Shown piece by piece: positions 18,201 to 25,956 of a DNA stretch of 64,000 bases (its first letter is position 1; each line of letters begins with the position of its first letter). The DNA lies in assembly GCF_038002225.1 (NCBI RefSeq), contig NZ_JBBOCA010000001.1:5332001-5396000 (forward strand). Reading direction: 5' to 3'. Below the pieces are notes generated by a model that was not told the DNA's origin, searched no databases, and worked only from the letters and a program-made list of their open reading frames with translations. Position numbers and translations under genes: made by a program. This DNA is from Paenibacillus sp. FSL R7-0204 (GTDB taxonomy: Bacteria; Bacillota; Bacilli; Paenibacillales; Paenibacillaceae).

Positions 18201-20045
18201 ATCGGAGCTGACAGGAATTGTCGCGGCCGGGTTAACACTATTGACACTATTGTATATCTTAATTTGCCCTTCACCCTTCTGTACATCCTCATTGAATGTA
18301 AGAGTCAGGTTGGTGCCGATCTCTACATCCTTTGTTCCACTCTCAGGAGAATAACTGCTCACCACCGGTGGCACAGTATCAGGCGCTTCTTCTGTGGTGA
18401 ACTGCCAGGTGTCCTTGTCCGAAATACCTGCATAAGAGTTAGAGTTTTCTGCTAGGTCTTTGAAAGCTCCGTCACTAATGATTACATAGTAGGTTGTACC
18501 ATATTCCAGTTTTGAATAAGGATCAATCGTTACCACCTTATCAAGAACCGTAACCTCGTTAATCTGAATGACTTCTACCGGATTAACTTCATCCGTACTT
18601 TTGTAAATCTCAATGTTTCCGCTATCCTTCGTTACTGGCTCATCGAACGTAAGCGTCAGATTGGCGTCAATAGCCACTCCCGCCGCCCCCTGCTCAGGGG
18701 AATAATCGATAACGGTTGGAGCGGTCTCATCTGCTGGTCCAGCAACAGTCGTGAAGCTCCACTCATCCGCTGTAATCGCTGCATTGCCGCTTCCACCATT
18801 AGTGAAAGCATCCGCGTCAATGGTTACAGCATATTTCATACCTGGATCGAAATTTTTGCCCGGATTAATCGTTATCGTATTGGTAGCCGGATTTACCGTT
18901 ACTCTGCTGGTATCATCCGCCGGGATGATTTCAACCGGAGCAGACAGATCCGCAGCCTTGAAAATTTTAATATCAAAGCCGTCTCCACTGGCTGCCGTCA
19001 CCGGCTGATTAAACATCAGCTCCAGATTTGCATCTACTGCTACATCGGTATCATCATTTCCCGGAGTCAGACTGAGCACCCGCAGAATGTTTGGAACGGC
19101 ATTGGACTCAATGATCACACCAGTTACACCCACAGCGATAAAGCGGTTATGGTTCTGATTAAATGCGATTCCATTAAGGGTTGCTGTCGTACCTGTATTT
19201 TCAGGCTTCCAATTCTGCCCCATATCACTAGTAGAGAAAACCTTACCGCCGTCTCCTGCGGCCATAAATACCCCGTTCCCGTAAGCCACTCCGTTCAGAT
19301 TCACTTTAGAATCCTGGGTCTGCTCAACACCCTTCTTACTTTCGGGAGAGATAATGATGGTTCCCGACGCCCCGACAGCCATGAACATGCCACCGCCGAA
19401 GCTGATGCCCTTTAAATTTTCGGTTGTTTTGCGTGTTACCTTAGTCCAATCAGATCCATCTTCGGACATTACCACTGTACCGTTATCACCCACAGCTACA
19501 AACGTACCGTTGCCGTAAGCCACAGCGTTCAGATTCGCAGTAGGGTCTGAGTATACTATATTCCAATCAGGGTCGTTGTCATCTTTCTCCATGATAAATC
19601 CTGAATCTCCAACAATAACTAATTTATCATTGCCATAACTGACTCCATTCCAGTTCATACCGAAGGATCCATCGGAGGGTGTCCAGGACACGCCATTTGT
19701 TGACGTTAGGAGGATCCCATTGGCACCGACTGCAACATATTCGCCATCTGTACCCGTATGAATAACATCATTCAAATTCTTGGTCACACCTGATTCGCGG
19801 TCTGTCCAGGTCATGGAACTGCTTAATGCACCAATTTCCCCTTCATTGCCCACCATTACTGTCCCTGTGCCTACAGCTACAGCATTTAATGTAATTCCTT
19901 CTGGTGCCGTATCTAGTGTAGTCCAGCTTGCCGGGCCTGTATCTGTTGGACCAGGACCTGCATATACCGGAAAGGCCCCGGTCCAAACCAAGCTGACCGT
20001 GAGCAGCAACGAGAAATATTTTTTCAATCCCTTACCCTTAAACAA
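15294..20045 (-). CDS. S-layer-homology surface protein with propeller and seven Ig-like repeats
   Basis: 1583 residues. A signal peptide occupies residues 1-29 (KKYFSLLLTVSLVWTGAFPVYA). Residues 30-315 carry repeats of the type GNGTFVAVGDNGTVVMS, which suggests a Ycf48/BNR-like beta-propeller. Seven Big_5-type Ig-like repeats of about 105 residues follow (for example SPANGAADVAVGSDLELTFSENV). Then come a Pro-rich linker and a spacer domain. Three SLH domains end the protein (YADGTFKPGNSITRAEAA, YGGGSFKPNQTITRAEMA, YEDGTFRPDQTLTRAEAV), anchoring it to pyruvylated cell-wall polymer. The start is a TTG, fixed by AGGGGGAG 7 nt upstream; no ATG fits. Function beyond surface display is unknown. 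Confidence 0.9.
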   Translation of the reverse strand: MFKGKGLKKYFSLLLTVSLVWTGAFPVYAGPGPTDTGPASWTTLDTAPEGITLNAVAVGTGTVMVGNEGEIGALSSSMTWTDRESGVTKNLNDVIHTGTDGEYVAVGANGILLTSTNGVSWTPSDGSFGMNWNGVSYGNDKLVIVGDSGFIMEKDDNDPDWNIVYSDPTANLNAVAYGNGTFVAVGDNGTVVMSEDGSDWTKVTRKTTENLKGISFGGGMFMAVGASGTIIISPESKKGVEQTQDSKVNLNGVAYGNGVFMAAGDGGKVFSTSDMGQNWKPENTGTTATLNGIAFNQNHNRFIAVGVTGVIIESNAVPNILRVLSLTPGNDDTDVAVDANLELMFNQPVTAASGDGFDIKIFKAADLSAPVEIIPADDTSRVTVNPATNTITINPGKNFDPGMKYAVTIDADAFTNGGSGNAAITADEWSFTTVAGPADETAPTVIDYSPEQGAAGVAIDANLTLTFDEPVTKDSGNIEIYKSTDEVNPVEVIQINEVTVLDKVVTIDPYSKLEYGTTYYVIISDGAFKDLAENSNSYAGISDKDTWQFTTEEAPDTVPPVVSSYSPESGTKDVEIGTNLTLTFNEDVQKGEGQIKIYNSVNSVNPAATIPVSSDDVTIDGNIVTINHQGNLVYSATYYVMIDNGTFTDMAGNSYAGITNNTTWRFTTTSRPDTTAPIVSTYSPANGAADVAVGSDLELTFSENVRAGEGSIKIYSPDSDKAVATIAASKAIILNNKATIHLAQHLEYGTSYYVRITGDAFADLSGNFYSGIADSTTWQFSTPAAPDTTAPVLNTYTPANGATGVAIGANLELTFSENVKAGEGNIVIYNSANHAPVATIPAASGNVTIHSNVVTINPTDDLKYGASYYVQIGAAAFTDLAGNGYAGNAESTVWQFTTTDAPDRISPTVITYSPEPWATEVAVNTNLVLSFSENVRAAAGTIEIFRSTDDIHPVVVIPALSDRVTILNNVVTINPADNLEHGTSYFVRVTEGAFTDNAGNSYAGIAGINAWRFVTTSAPDTAAPVVTSYSPAGSATHVPVSAALSLTFNENVLAGKGNIEIVNAENGEVVKSIKADDKTLVSIANSTVSINTNGLLKQGGSYYVLIEPGAFTDESGNSYAGLADSKVWSFSAVPVPVPTSTPEPGSPGPGPAAPAPVPTPTPQTESISANVENGAAQGSMVSSVVITRTKDANGVKSDILTFTLEQAIRAVNELKAAGSNIAKIIVPDKNDEVAGTRLTIPVTSSKQFADNQIMLDLFTVNAEVKVPGSSMAGFGTDIYFNLVPLKTSQQSAEVEALAKAQVQSVSRGATVTLVSRPVTIETNLQSRPVTLVLPLNNTSLTAEQLKALAVFIQHSDGTKELVKGEIVPFGQTGKSGIQFSISKFSTFTVVLAQDPAVQVKAYMTGYADGTFKPGNSITRAEAASIIARTFSQSAVTAGVAYSDVPAGHWAAEAIGQVTRSGIMKGYGGGSFKPNQTITRAEMATILSRLITSAQDHAAGFSDIAGHWAQAAVERMSQAGMITGYEDGTFRPDQTLTRAEAVTIVNRALDIAPLTSAVQKWTDVPASYWAFGSIQAASVDHSAE

Positions 20046-20264
20046 TGTATCGCTCCCCCTTGTTCATTCATCCTGTGCGCTATATTGCAAATTCTGCTGG
20101 AGTGTAGCATCTGCCCCCTTAGAAATTTCATATCTGGGCTCCATTCTAGCAGACCGCTCTAAACAAACTCTTAACAATTCTCGACAAAAACCGATTCATC
20201 AGGACCTAATTGGGGTATAGCTCTAAAAAAAATGAAAAAGTCCTGAATTTTCTAAAAAAAATAG
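20046..20264. other. Upstream region of the SLH gene
   Basis: About 220 bp without a gene, between the SLH start and the terminator near 20265. It should hold the SLH promoter; I see no clear operator. An A-rich stretch with AAAAAAAATG and TCTAAAAAAAATAG lies at 20220-20262. Confidence 0.4.
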
Positions 20265-20307
20265 CAAAAAATAGCACTTTGAGCTTTCACTCATAAGTGC
20301 TATTTTT
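20265..20307 (-). terminator. Terminator of the DoxX gene
   Basis: Perfect arms AAAAATAGCACTT and AAGTGCTATTTTT surround a 14-nt loop. T runs lie on both sides, so it could act in both directions; the gene that needs it is doxX-like, ending at 20382. Confidence 0.8.
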
Positions 20308-20381
20308 ATTATCAGTCTCTATGGCTATCCTATGAACAAGGGGAGTGTTACCTGTGAGCATGATTGTACGGCTTAAAGTAA

Positions 20382-20825
20382 TTAGATCAACGGAGAAGCC
20401 AGCAGTACCGCCGCTATAAAAACAAGCTCAATCGCTAGACGTACCGGCAATTTCGGGACCGGCTTGCCGCCAATCATCAATTGATTGCGGGCAGCATAGA
20501 TATTGGCGGGGAGCATGGCGGTCAGCAGCACAACCAGACACACTGCGGCCGCCAAGGAAACAGCAGGCAGCAATAATCCAATAGCCCCGGTAATCTCCAG
20601 CATTCCGGTAACCGTCACAATCCATTCCTTCCCCGGGAAAACAGGCGGCACCATTCTGACTAAATCCGGCCGCCGCCGTCCCCAGTGAGCCGAAGCTCCG
20701 AGCAGCAGCATCACAGCTATGGCCCATTGAAGGGCGGTTTGCCAGTCATTCCAATACTGGAGGCCCAGCAGACCCACTCCCCGGAACAGCAGAAAGGATG
20801 CGATGAGCGCATAAAAAGGAATCAT
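20382..20825 (-). CDS. DoxX-family membrane protein
   Basis: 147 residues with four membrane segments (FYALIASFLLFRGVGLLGL, ALQWAIAVMLLLGAS, VTVTGMLEITGAIGLLLP, AVCLVVLLTAMLPANIY). The segment GMLEITGAIGLLLP and the following LTAMLPANIYAA are typical for DoxX-like proteins, small membrane proteins tied to redox or quinone stress but without a settled reaction. Its start overlaps the TetR gene stop by 4 nt, so it is translated with its regulator and probably repressed by it. Confidence 0.82.
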   Translation of the reverse strand: MIPFYALIASFLLFRGVGLLGLQYWNDWQTALQWAIAVMLLLGASAHWGRRRPDLVRMVPPVFPGKEWIVTVTGMLEITGAIGLLLPAVSLAAAVCLVVLLTAMLPANIYAARNQLMIGGKPVPKLPVRLAIELVFIAAVLLASPLI

Positions 20826-21457
20826 TTAACCTCTCCCCTTCTATCACTTGATAATGCTTCATCTTCATTCTTCAGAATACCAGCCATGAACTCAGATACC
20901 TCTCTTGCAGAAAGGGACTCGTCAGAGGGACGCATGGAGGCCCGCACCCGCAGACCCAGTGACAACAGAACGAACAGCTCCGCCGTCTCATCAGGATTCA
21001 CTGTTTCTTTGATCACTCCATATTTCTGTCCCGTGCTAATCCATTGTCTGGATACGGATACCGACCGCTCATGAAATTGCTTAAGCACCTCCGCTACCGC
21101 CGGCTCATTCTCCTTGCCCAGCAGGTATAGAAGCACCTTATTAGTCGCTTCATGGCTGTCCTCAAGACCGGCCAGACTTCTTGCGATCGCCAGCATCGGC
21201 CCCTCGAAGGCTTTGTCCAGTCTGCCTGCCACTTCCTCCTCGAAACGATCATTCACAGCATCAAGCCGCTCCTCCAGGACCCAGGCAAAAATCTCATCCT
21301 TGCTTTTCACATAATGAAAGATCGCCCCCTTCGACAATTGCGACCGCTCCATGATGTCCTTCAAAGTAATGGCGTGACAGCTTTTGTCCCGTAGCAGCTC
21401 CTTGGTAGCCTCCAACAGCTGCCGGATTGTCTGCTTGCGGCGGTCTGCATTCTTCAC
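20822..21457 (-). CDS. TetR-family transcriptional repressor
   Basis: 211 residues with the usual N-terminal helix-turn-helix (IRQLLEATKELLRDKSCHAITLKDIMERSQLSKGAIFHYVKSKDEIFAWV) and a helical ligand domain. The start is GTG at 21457 with AGGAGGGG about 9 nt upstream. A quasi-palindrome ACCGACCATCGGT lies 58 bp upstream, of the type bound by this family. Together with the overlapping DoxX gene this is an autoregulated two-gene unit whose inducer is unknown. Confidence 0.9.
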   Translation of the reverse strand: MKNADRRKQTIRQLLEATKELLRDKSCHAITLKDIMERSQLSKGAIFHYVKSKDEIFAWVLEERLDAVNDRFEEEVAGRLDKAFEGPMLAIARSLAGLEDSHEATNKVLLYLLGKENEPAVAEVLKQFHERSVSVSRQWISTGQKYGVIKETVNPDETAELFVLLSLGLRVRASMRPSDESLSAREVSEFMAGILKNEDEALSSDRRGEVK

Positions 21458-21514
21458 AGAACTGCCCCTCCTTTGGTTAAGCTTGGGTGATGTTATAAGT
21501 TAATTTCATTATAT

Positions 21515-21531
21515 ATACCGACCATCGGTTT
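21515..21531. promoter_or_regulatory. Probable TetR-family operator
   Basis: ATACCGACCATCGGTTT contains inverted half-sites ACCGA and TCGGT, the classic pattern of TetR-family operators. It lies between the promoter-like ATATAT stretch and the start of the repressor gene, which suggests autorepression. Confidence 0.65.
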
Positions 21532-21550
21532 GTAAATTGGTGTATGAAAT

Positions 21551-21612
21551 AAAAAAGAGCCCGTAGATTCCGGGAACCAGCGGATTGGTTCCCCCGATTT
21601 GCCCTCCGAATC
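21551..21612 (-). terminator. Nested hairpin, possible terminator after the pRiA4b ORF-3-like gene
   Basis: Inner arms GGGAACC/GGTTCCC (21572-21593) sit inside outer arms GATTC/GAATC (21566-21612). On the minus strand the structure is followed by ACGGGCTCTTTTTT. The T run is a few bases away from the stem, so this is a non-canonical terminator or a small structured RNA end. Confidence 0.4.
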
Positions 21613-21675
21613 CCGAGCCCTTGATGCGCTATAGCTCTATGTAAGATCTTTTCGTTATAACGGCTCTCTTTACTG

Positions 21676-22155
21676 TTACATCTGCTCATCCTCTTCGTAC
21701 TCTTCCTCTTCAAAATCACCATACTGTTCAGGCGCCTCGTCCTTACTCTTCGTAATCATGGGCAGCTTCTGTCCCGGCTTCACTTCTGTTTCGCCCAGGT
21801 ATTGAACAATCATTCTCCACTCATCACCATAATCAAATAAGAGCAGCATCTTTTGTTTAGGCGAATGAAAGACTTTACTGATTTTCGCTTTTTGCACTCC
21901 AGGAAACTTACTCCCCGCACCCGCATCTGCAAATGATTCATAGCCTTCCTCAGAGCGTGCCCAATTTGTGAGGTTATCATAGAACCCAAAGGCATGATCC
22001 AGATCAAAATCAAAAGATTCAATCGTAACTGCCGCAAGATCGTACAACGATGCCTTTGCAGAAATAGCAATCTTCCGGGTAGGCCGTCCACGCACCGCAC
22101 CGTTCCAATCGCTCAAGGTCACTTTAAATAATCTGGCTTGATCAATCTTAGTCAT
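21676..22155 (-). CDS. pRiA4b ORF-3-like protein
   Basis: 159 residues. The core (YDLAAVTIESFDFDLDHAFGFYDN, SKVFHSPKQKMLLLFDYGDEWRMIVQYLGE) matches the plasmid pRiA4b ORF-3 family, a small domain common on plasmids and transposons and of unknown function. The C-terminus is very acidic (FEEEEYEEDEQM). AAAGGGGAGAG lies just before the ATG. It stands alone and may be a relic of a mobile element. Confidence 0.75.
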   Translation of the reverse strand: MTKIDQARLFKVTLSDWNGAVRGRPTRKIAISAKASLYDLAAVTIESFDFDLDHAFGFYDNLTNWARSEEGYESFADAGAGSKFPGVQKAKISKVFHSPKQKMLLLFDYGDEWRMIVQYLGETEVKPGQKLPMITKSKDEAPEQYGDFEEEEYEEDEQM

Positions 22156-22215
22156 ACAGCTCTCCCCTTTTATTCAAAACAGTTAAATTTCAGAGATCCC
22201 GGAGGTTCAAACACG

Positions 22216-22545
22216 TTAAGGATTAATAAGAGGAATGCCATACTCATCTCCAACAAAGCTCATATCATGATCACGCGAAACTAATCCAAGATGATACTCT
22301 ATTGCAGTTGCAATAATTAAAGCATCAGGGGTTTTGAGTTTTCGCCCTATCGCCCGCTGTTCTCTTTTTAAATCCCCAGCTTTTTGTGCAATTAGCGAGG
22401 TAACATCAAGACATCTCCGCGAATTAAATAATTTAATTCCTTTCAAACGTAATTCAATGTTTAAGCCACTGAATACCTCACATTCACTAATGACTGAAAA
22501 ATACATATTCATTTTGTCTTCTTTGGCTTGACAGGCAAAAGACAT
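22216..22545 (-). pseudogene. VapC-type PIN-domain toxin, N-terminus missing
   Basis: 109 residues. The segment YFSVISECEVFSGL carries the second acidic residue of PIN nucleases. LKTPDALIIATAIEYHLGLVSRDHDMSFV carries the later Asp pair. PIN toxins normally begin with a strand containing the first catalytic Asp (DTN/S) and two helices; here those ~30 residues are absent and no other frame upstream supplies them. The gene follows the antitoxin gene by 9 nt. Inference: an internal deletion removed the toxin start, so the nuclease should be inactive while the antitoxin remains. Confidence 0.65.
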
Positions 22546-22554
22546 CGCGTCAGG

Positions 22555-22791
22555 TTACCCTGCCAAAAAAGAATAGCAATGTTGGTAAACCTCATCGGAC
22601 AGTTCTTTTGCTTCGTTAGGAGTGAGCATACCTTCGGATTCAAGGATATCGTCAATTGAATAATCATCTTCAACTTCGATTGTATCATTATCAAGATTGA
22701 TTTTAACTTTACTTTGGGTAATATTCATTTTTTCTAGAATCGAACGGAACTCACGAGCCGTTTGTTTATCCATTCTTTTGGGTACAGACAT
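22555..22791 (-). CDS. Antitoxin-like protein upstream of a truncated PIN gene
   Basis: 78 residues with AGGAGG upstream. The N-terminus (MDKQTAREFRSILEKMNITQSKVKINLD) and the acidic middle (TIEVEDDYSIDDILESEGML) suggest a small antitoxin. The C-terminal half could wrap the PIN partner. I do not recognise a defined DNA-binding fold. The position 9 nt before a PIN-domain frame is the main argument. Confidence 0.6.
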   Translation of the reverse strand: MSVPKRMDKQTAREFRSILEKMNITQSKVKINLDNDTIEVEDDYSIDDILESEGMLTPNEAKELSDEVYQHCYSFLAG

Positions 22792-22921
22792 ATCTTTGTC
22801 AGCCTCCTATGAGGTTTTAAGGGTAGTATATCATCCAAACATTAATTAAAAAAAGAATGTTGCGTGCCGTATCGCCCTTTCTCTTCTAAATCAGAAGTAG
22901 AGCGGTCTGATCCAGACCTCC

Positions 22922-22939
22922 ATGTGAAATGTGTTACAT
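22922..22939. promoter_or_regulatory. FNR/CRP- or Rex-like inverted repeat
   Basis: ATGTGA and TTACAT half-sites separated by 6 bp, one mismatch from perfect symmetry, about 57 bp before the reductase start. CRP/FNR-family and Rex sites share the TGTGA-N6-TCACA pattern. A redox regulator would fit a respiratory-type reductase, but this is only a sequence resemblance. Confidence 0.3.
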
Positions 22940-22995
22940 GTTACCTTCAAATAGAGGATATACATCTCAAAGAATGTTGGGGAGGCAACTGCATT

Positions 22996-25035
22996 ATGCA
23001 AAAGAAACACTGGGGGTACAAAGGATTTCTGCTGGCTATGATCACTATGCTGGTAATCTCACTCACGGGCTGTAGCAGCTCTGCGAACAAGGGGACAGAA
23101 GTAACTCCGCAGAATGTTGAGAAGCAAGCGGCGGCGGCAGCGACAAGTCAAATGGCGGGGGCGGCCCCTTCTGCTCAGGGAACTGCACTCTCCTTCAAGC
23201 CGGGGAAATACACAGCCAAGGGCAACGGAAAGAACGGCCCGATCGAGGTTGAAACGGAATTCACCGAGACCGCAATCAAAAACGTTAAGGTGTTGAGCCA
23301 GAGTGAAACGGAAGGCATCGCTCAAGGGCCGCTCAAAATTGTTCCCGAAAAAATCGTCAGCGAACAAACCCTGGCCATTGATGCCGTCTCCGGCGCTTCT
23401 ATGACCACTAAGGGTATTCTGGACGCGGTGGAAGATTGCGCCAAGCAGGCAGGCGGGGATCTGACCGTCCTGAAGCAGGCCAAGGCCACTGCCGAGAATA
23501 AGGAAGTAGAGGAGATCACGGTGGATGTAGCCGTGGTAGGTGCCGGTGCGGCTGGTACAGCTGCGGCGCTTGCCGCCGAAGACAGCGGAGCCAGCGTCGT
23601 ACTGCTGGAGAAGACAGCTGCACCTATGGGAGCCGGCACTATGGCCGGAGGCATGTTCGCAGCCGATTCCCAGCAGCAGAAGGACAGAAAACAAACGGTC
23701 AGCAAGCAATGGCTCTATGAGCAGTACATGGCAGCCTCCGATGGCTACATGAACTCGCTGCTGGTCCGCACCATTATTGATGAAGCCGGCAAGACAGTCG
23801 ACTGGCTGAACGCCAGCGGCGCCAAAATGACCCTGGTGGATGCCGGTACCGGCTTTGCCTTTGAGCATATCGGGATGCCCGCTACACTGCACGGCTACCA
23901 GGAGGGCGGCACAGTGGCAATCAAGAAGCTGATCAAAACCTTTGAATCCAAATCGGGACAGGTTCGCTTCAGTACTCCTGTGACTGAGCTGCTGACAGAC
24001 TCTAACGGTGCGGTAACCGGCGTAATGGCCAAAAAAGAGGATGGTTCTCATCTGAAGGTGAATGCCAAGGCCGTGGTCATTGCGACAGGCGGTTTCGGTG
24101 GAAACAACGAGATGATGGAGAAATATTTCGGCAAAAAATTCACTCCGGGACAAATCGCTACGAATACAGGCGACGGAATTCAGATGGCCTGGAAAGCAGG
24201 TGCGGATGAATACGGAATGACCTCGACCCAGTATTTTGCGCAAATCTTTACGCCTGAAGAGATCGCTAAGCTAGCCCCAATCAACAAGGATTGGTACAGC
24301 CTGACCAAATTCAGCGAGTACCCGAACCTGAGAGTGAACACGCTGGGCCAGCGCTTCTCGGATGAGACCAAGGTTACCCTCTTCGCTGTACACGGCGCTG
24401 AGATTCACATGCAGCCCAAAGAGACGGAATTCCTGATTCTGGACTCCGCCATGCTGAACACCATCAAGAAGAAGGGCCTCGCTGCCATCGAGCCGCATTT
24501 CTCTAAATGGAAGGGCAACCGGCAATTCTACATGGAATTCAATGAACCGAATGACACGGATGTTATTCTTGCAGACGAGAATAGACCTACGGACTACACC
24601 CCTTTGCTGGATTCCATGAAAGAGACCGGTGTTGTCCATAGAGCAGATTCACTGGAGGCGCTGGCTCAGAAGATCGGTGTGGACAAGGATACCTTCCTCG
24701 CTTCCACCAAGCAGTACAATACGGCCATTGCCCAGGGCAATGACCCTATGTTCTTCTCCGACACGAAGCGGCTGGTTCCGCTCAAGCAAGGTCCTTATTA
24801 TGCCATTAAGTATGTCGGACGCAACCTCGGAACGCTGGGCGGCGTACGCATCAATGAGAAGATCGAAGCGACCGATTCGGACGGCCGGGCCATCCCTGGA
24901 CTTTACGTCGCCGGCGCTGATGCGGGCGGGATGTACGGACAGGCTTATGTTGATTTTGAAGGCGGTACACTTGGCTTTGCCTATACCTCCGGCCGGCTGG
25001 CCGGTATCCATGCTGCGGGGTACTCGCATAAGTAA
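22996..25035 (+). CDS. FAD-dependent reductase lipoprotein (flavocytochrome c/UrdA-like)
   Basis: 679 residues from the ATG at 22996, which has GGGGAGG upstream. The N-terminus has a lipoprotein signal (LAMITMLVISLTGC). Residues 65-150 form an FMN-binding domain with IDAVSGASMTTKGILDAV, whose Thr is the usual covalent FMN attachment point. Residues 175-679 form a FAD-binding fumarate-reductase-like domain (VVGAGAAGTAAALAAEDSGASVVLLEK, GLYVAGADAGGMYGQ). This order matches secreted fumarate or urocanate reductases, in which electrons pass from FMN to FAD and on to an external acceptor. The substrate cannot be told. The gene is monocistronic with a strong terminator. Confidence 0.85.
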   Translation: MQKKHWGYKGFLLAMITMLVISLTGCSSSANKGTEVTPQNVEKQAAAAATSQMAGAAPSAQGTALSFKPGKYTAKGNGKNGPIEVETEFTETAIKNVKVLSQSETEGIAQGPLKIVPEKIVSEQTLAIDAVSGASMTTKGILDAVEDCAKQAGGDLTVLKQAKATAENKEVEEITVDVAVVGAGAAGTAAALAAEDSGASVVLLEKTAAPMGAGTMAGGMFAADSQQQKDRKQTVSKQWLYEQYMAASDGYMNSLLVRTIIDEAGKTVDWLNASGAKMTLVDAGTGFAFEHIGMPATLHGYQEGGTVAIKKLIKTFESKSGQVRFSTPVTELLTDSNGAVTGVMAKKEDGSHLKVNAKAVVIATGGFGGNNEMMEKYFGKKFTPGQIATNTGDGIQMAWKAGADEYGMTSTQYFAQIFTPEEIAKLAPINKDWYSLTKFSEYPNLRVNTLGQRFSDETKVTLFAVHGAEIHMQPKETEFLILDSAMLNTIKKKGLAAIEPHFSKWKGNRQFYMEFNEPNDTDVILADENRPTDYTPLLDSMKETGVVHRADSLEALAQKIGVDKDTFLASTKQYNTAIAQGNDPMFFSDTKRLVPLKQGPYYAIKYVGRNLGTLGGVRINEKIEATDSDGRAIPGLYVAGADAGGMYGQAYVDFEGGTLGFAYTSGRLAGIHAAGYSHK

Positions 25036-25060
25036 TTAGACAACGAATTGCACAATTGTT

Positions 25061-25099
25061 AAAAAATCGCCCTACCTTTACCCGGTATGGGCGATTTTT
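25061..25099 (+). terminator. Terminator after the reductase gene
   Basis: Arms AAAAATCGCCCTACC and GGTATGGGCGATTTTT around a short loop, with A and T runs on either side, about 25 nt after the reductase stop. Confidence 0.85.
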
Positions 25100-25163
25100 G
25101 CTGATTCTCCTGAATTGGATTCGGATTATAATGAAGCAAAACTATTAAGGGAGTCTGTGCATC

Positions 25164-25943
25164 ATGTTAGATATTCTCGCACTGCTGGAGTGCTATAACA
25201 CCTATGATCAGGATGATATTTACTTTGATGTTGCCAAAGCTATGCTGGAGAACTATAACCAGCTTCAGACTTCAAGCATACAGGAATTCGCTGAGTCCAA
25301 CCACATTTCTGTCTCTACGGTCAGCCGCTTCATGCGGCAGATGTATTATGACAACTTCTCAAGCTTCCGGATGATCTATGATAAGTCGCCTCTGCAATAT
25401 CAATATGACGGCAAATACTATCCTGCAGTGAAGGAAGAGGACATAGATCCGGTAGCCTATGGCGAGCTGCTGGCCGAGAAGATTAAGGCAACCACCAGCC
25501 AACTGGATGAACAGGCGATCACTTCGCTGCTGTCCATGATCGAAACCAGTGACGAGATCGTTTTCATCGGCATTCCCTTGCATTCCGAGATATGGCGGTT
25601 GCAGGTGGAGCTGGTGCTCCTGGGCAAAAAGACCAAAGCGTTCATCGACCCCAACTATCAAGTCAATGCCGTTGACAGTGTGAACGAAAAGTCGGCGGTC
25701 ATCAGCTTGATCTATATGCCGCAGTATAATCTTCATCAGGTTCAGCAGTTGAAGAAAGCCAAGGAAAAAGGCGCTCGGACTGCCTGCATAGCTCACGTAA
25801 GGCTACAAGGTATAGAGAACATTGTTGACCTGTCGCTGCAATACGAAGGCACCGGCACACAAGTAGACAGCCTGCTGATGCAGGTACTGCTCAACTACAT
25901 TGGACTTCGCTTACGGAACAAGCTGCTCTTAGGGAAGCGATAG
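25164..25943 (+). CDS. MurR/RpiR-family transcriptional regulator
   Basis: 259 residues. An N-terminal RpiR helix-turn-helix (SSIQEFAESNHISVSTVSRFMRQMYYDNFSSF) is followed by a SIS sugar-phosphate-binding domain (SDEIVFIGIPLHSEIWRLQVELVLLG, SAVISLIYMP). AAGGGAG lies 10 nt before the ATG. No sugar-metabolism gene is adjacent, so its target is unclear; the acetyltransferase gene 13 bp downstream is probably co-transcribed. Confidence 0.85.
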   Translation: MLDILALLECYNTYDQDDIYFDVAKAMLENYNQLQTSSIQEFAESNHISVSTVSRFMRQMYYDNFSSFRMIYDKSPLQYQYDGKYYPAVKEEDIDPVAYGELLAEKIKATTSQLDEQAITSLLSMIETSDEIVFIGIPLHSEIWRLQVELVLLGKKTKAFIDPNYQVNAVDSVNEKSAVISLIYMPQYNLHQVQQLKKAKEKGARTACIAHVRLQGIENIVDLSLQYEGTGTQVDSLLMQVLLNYIGLRLRNKLLLGKR

Positions 25944-25956
25944 AGGTAGGTCATTT

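Noticed and set aside
16305..19415. Several plus-strand frames opposite the SLH gene
   Set aside because: All are shadows of the repeated minus-strand coding sequence.
21477..21722. 81-codon minus-strand frame after the pRiA4b ORF-3-like gene
   Set aside because: Runs through the nested hairpin and the TetR operator region; composition is not protein-like.
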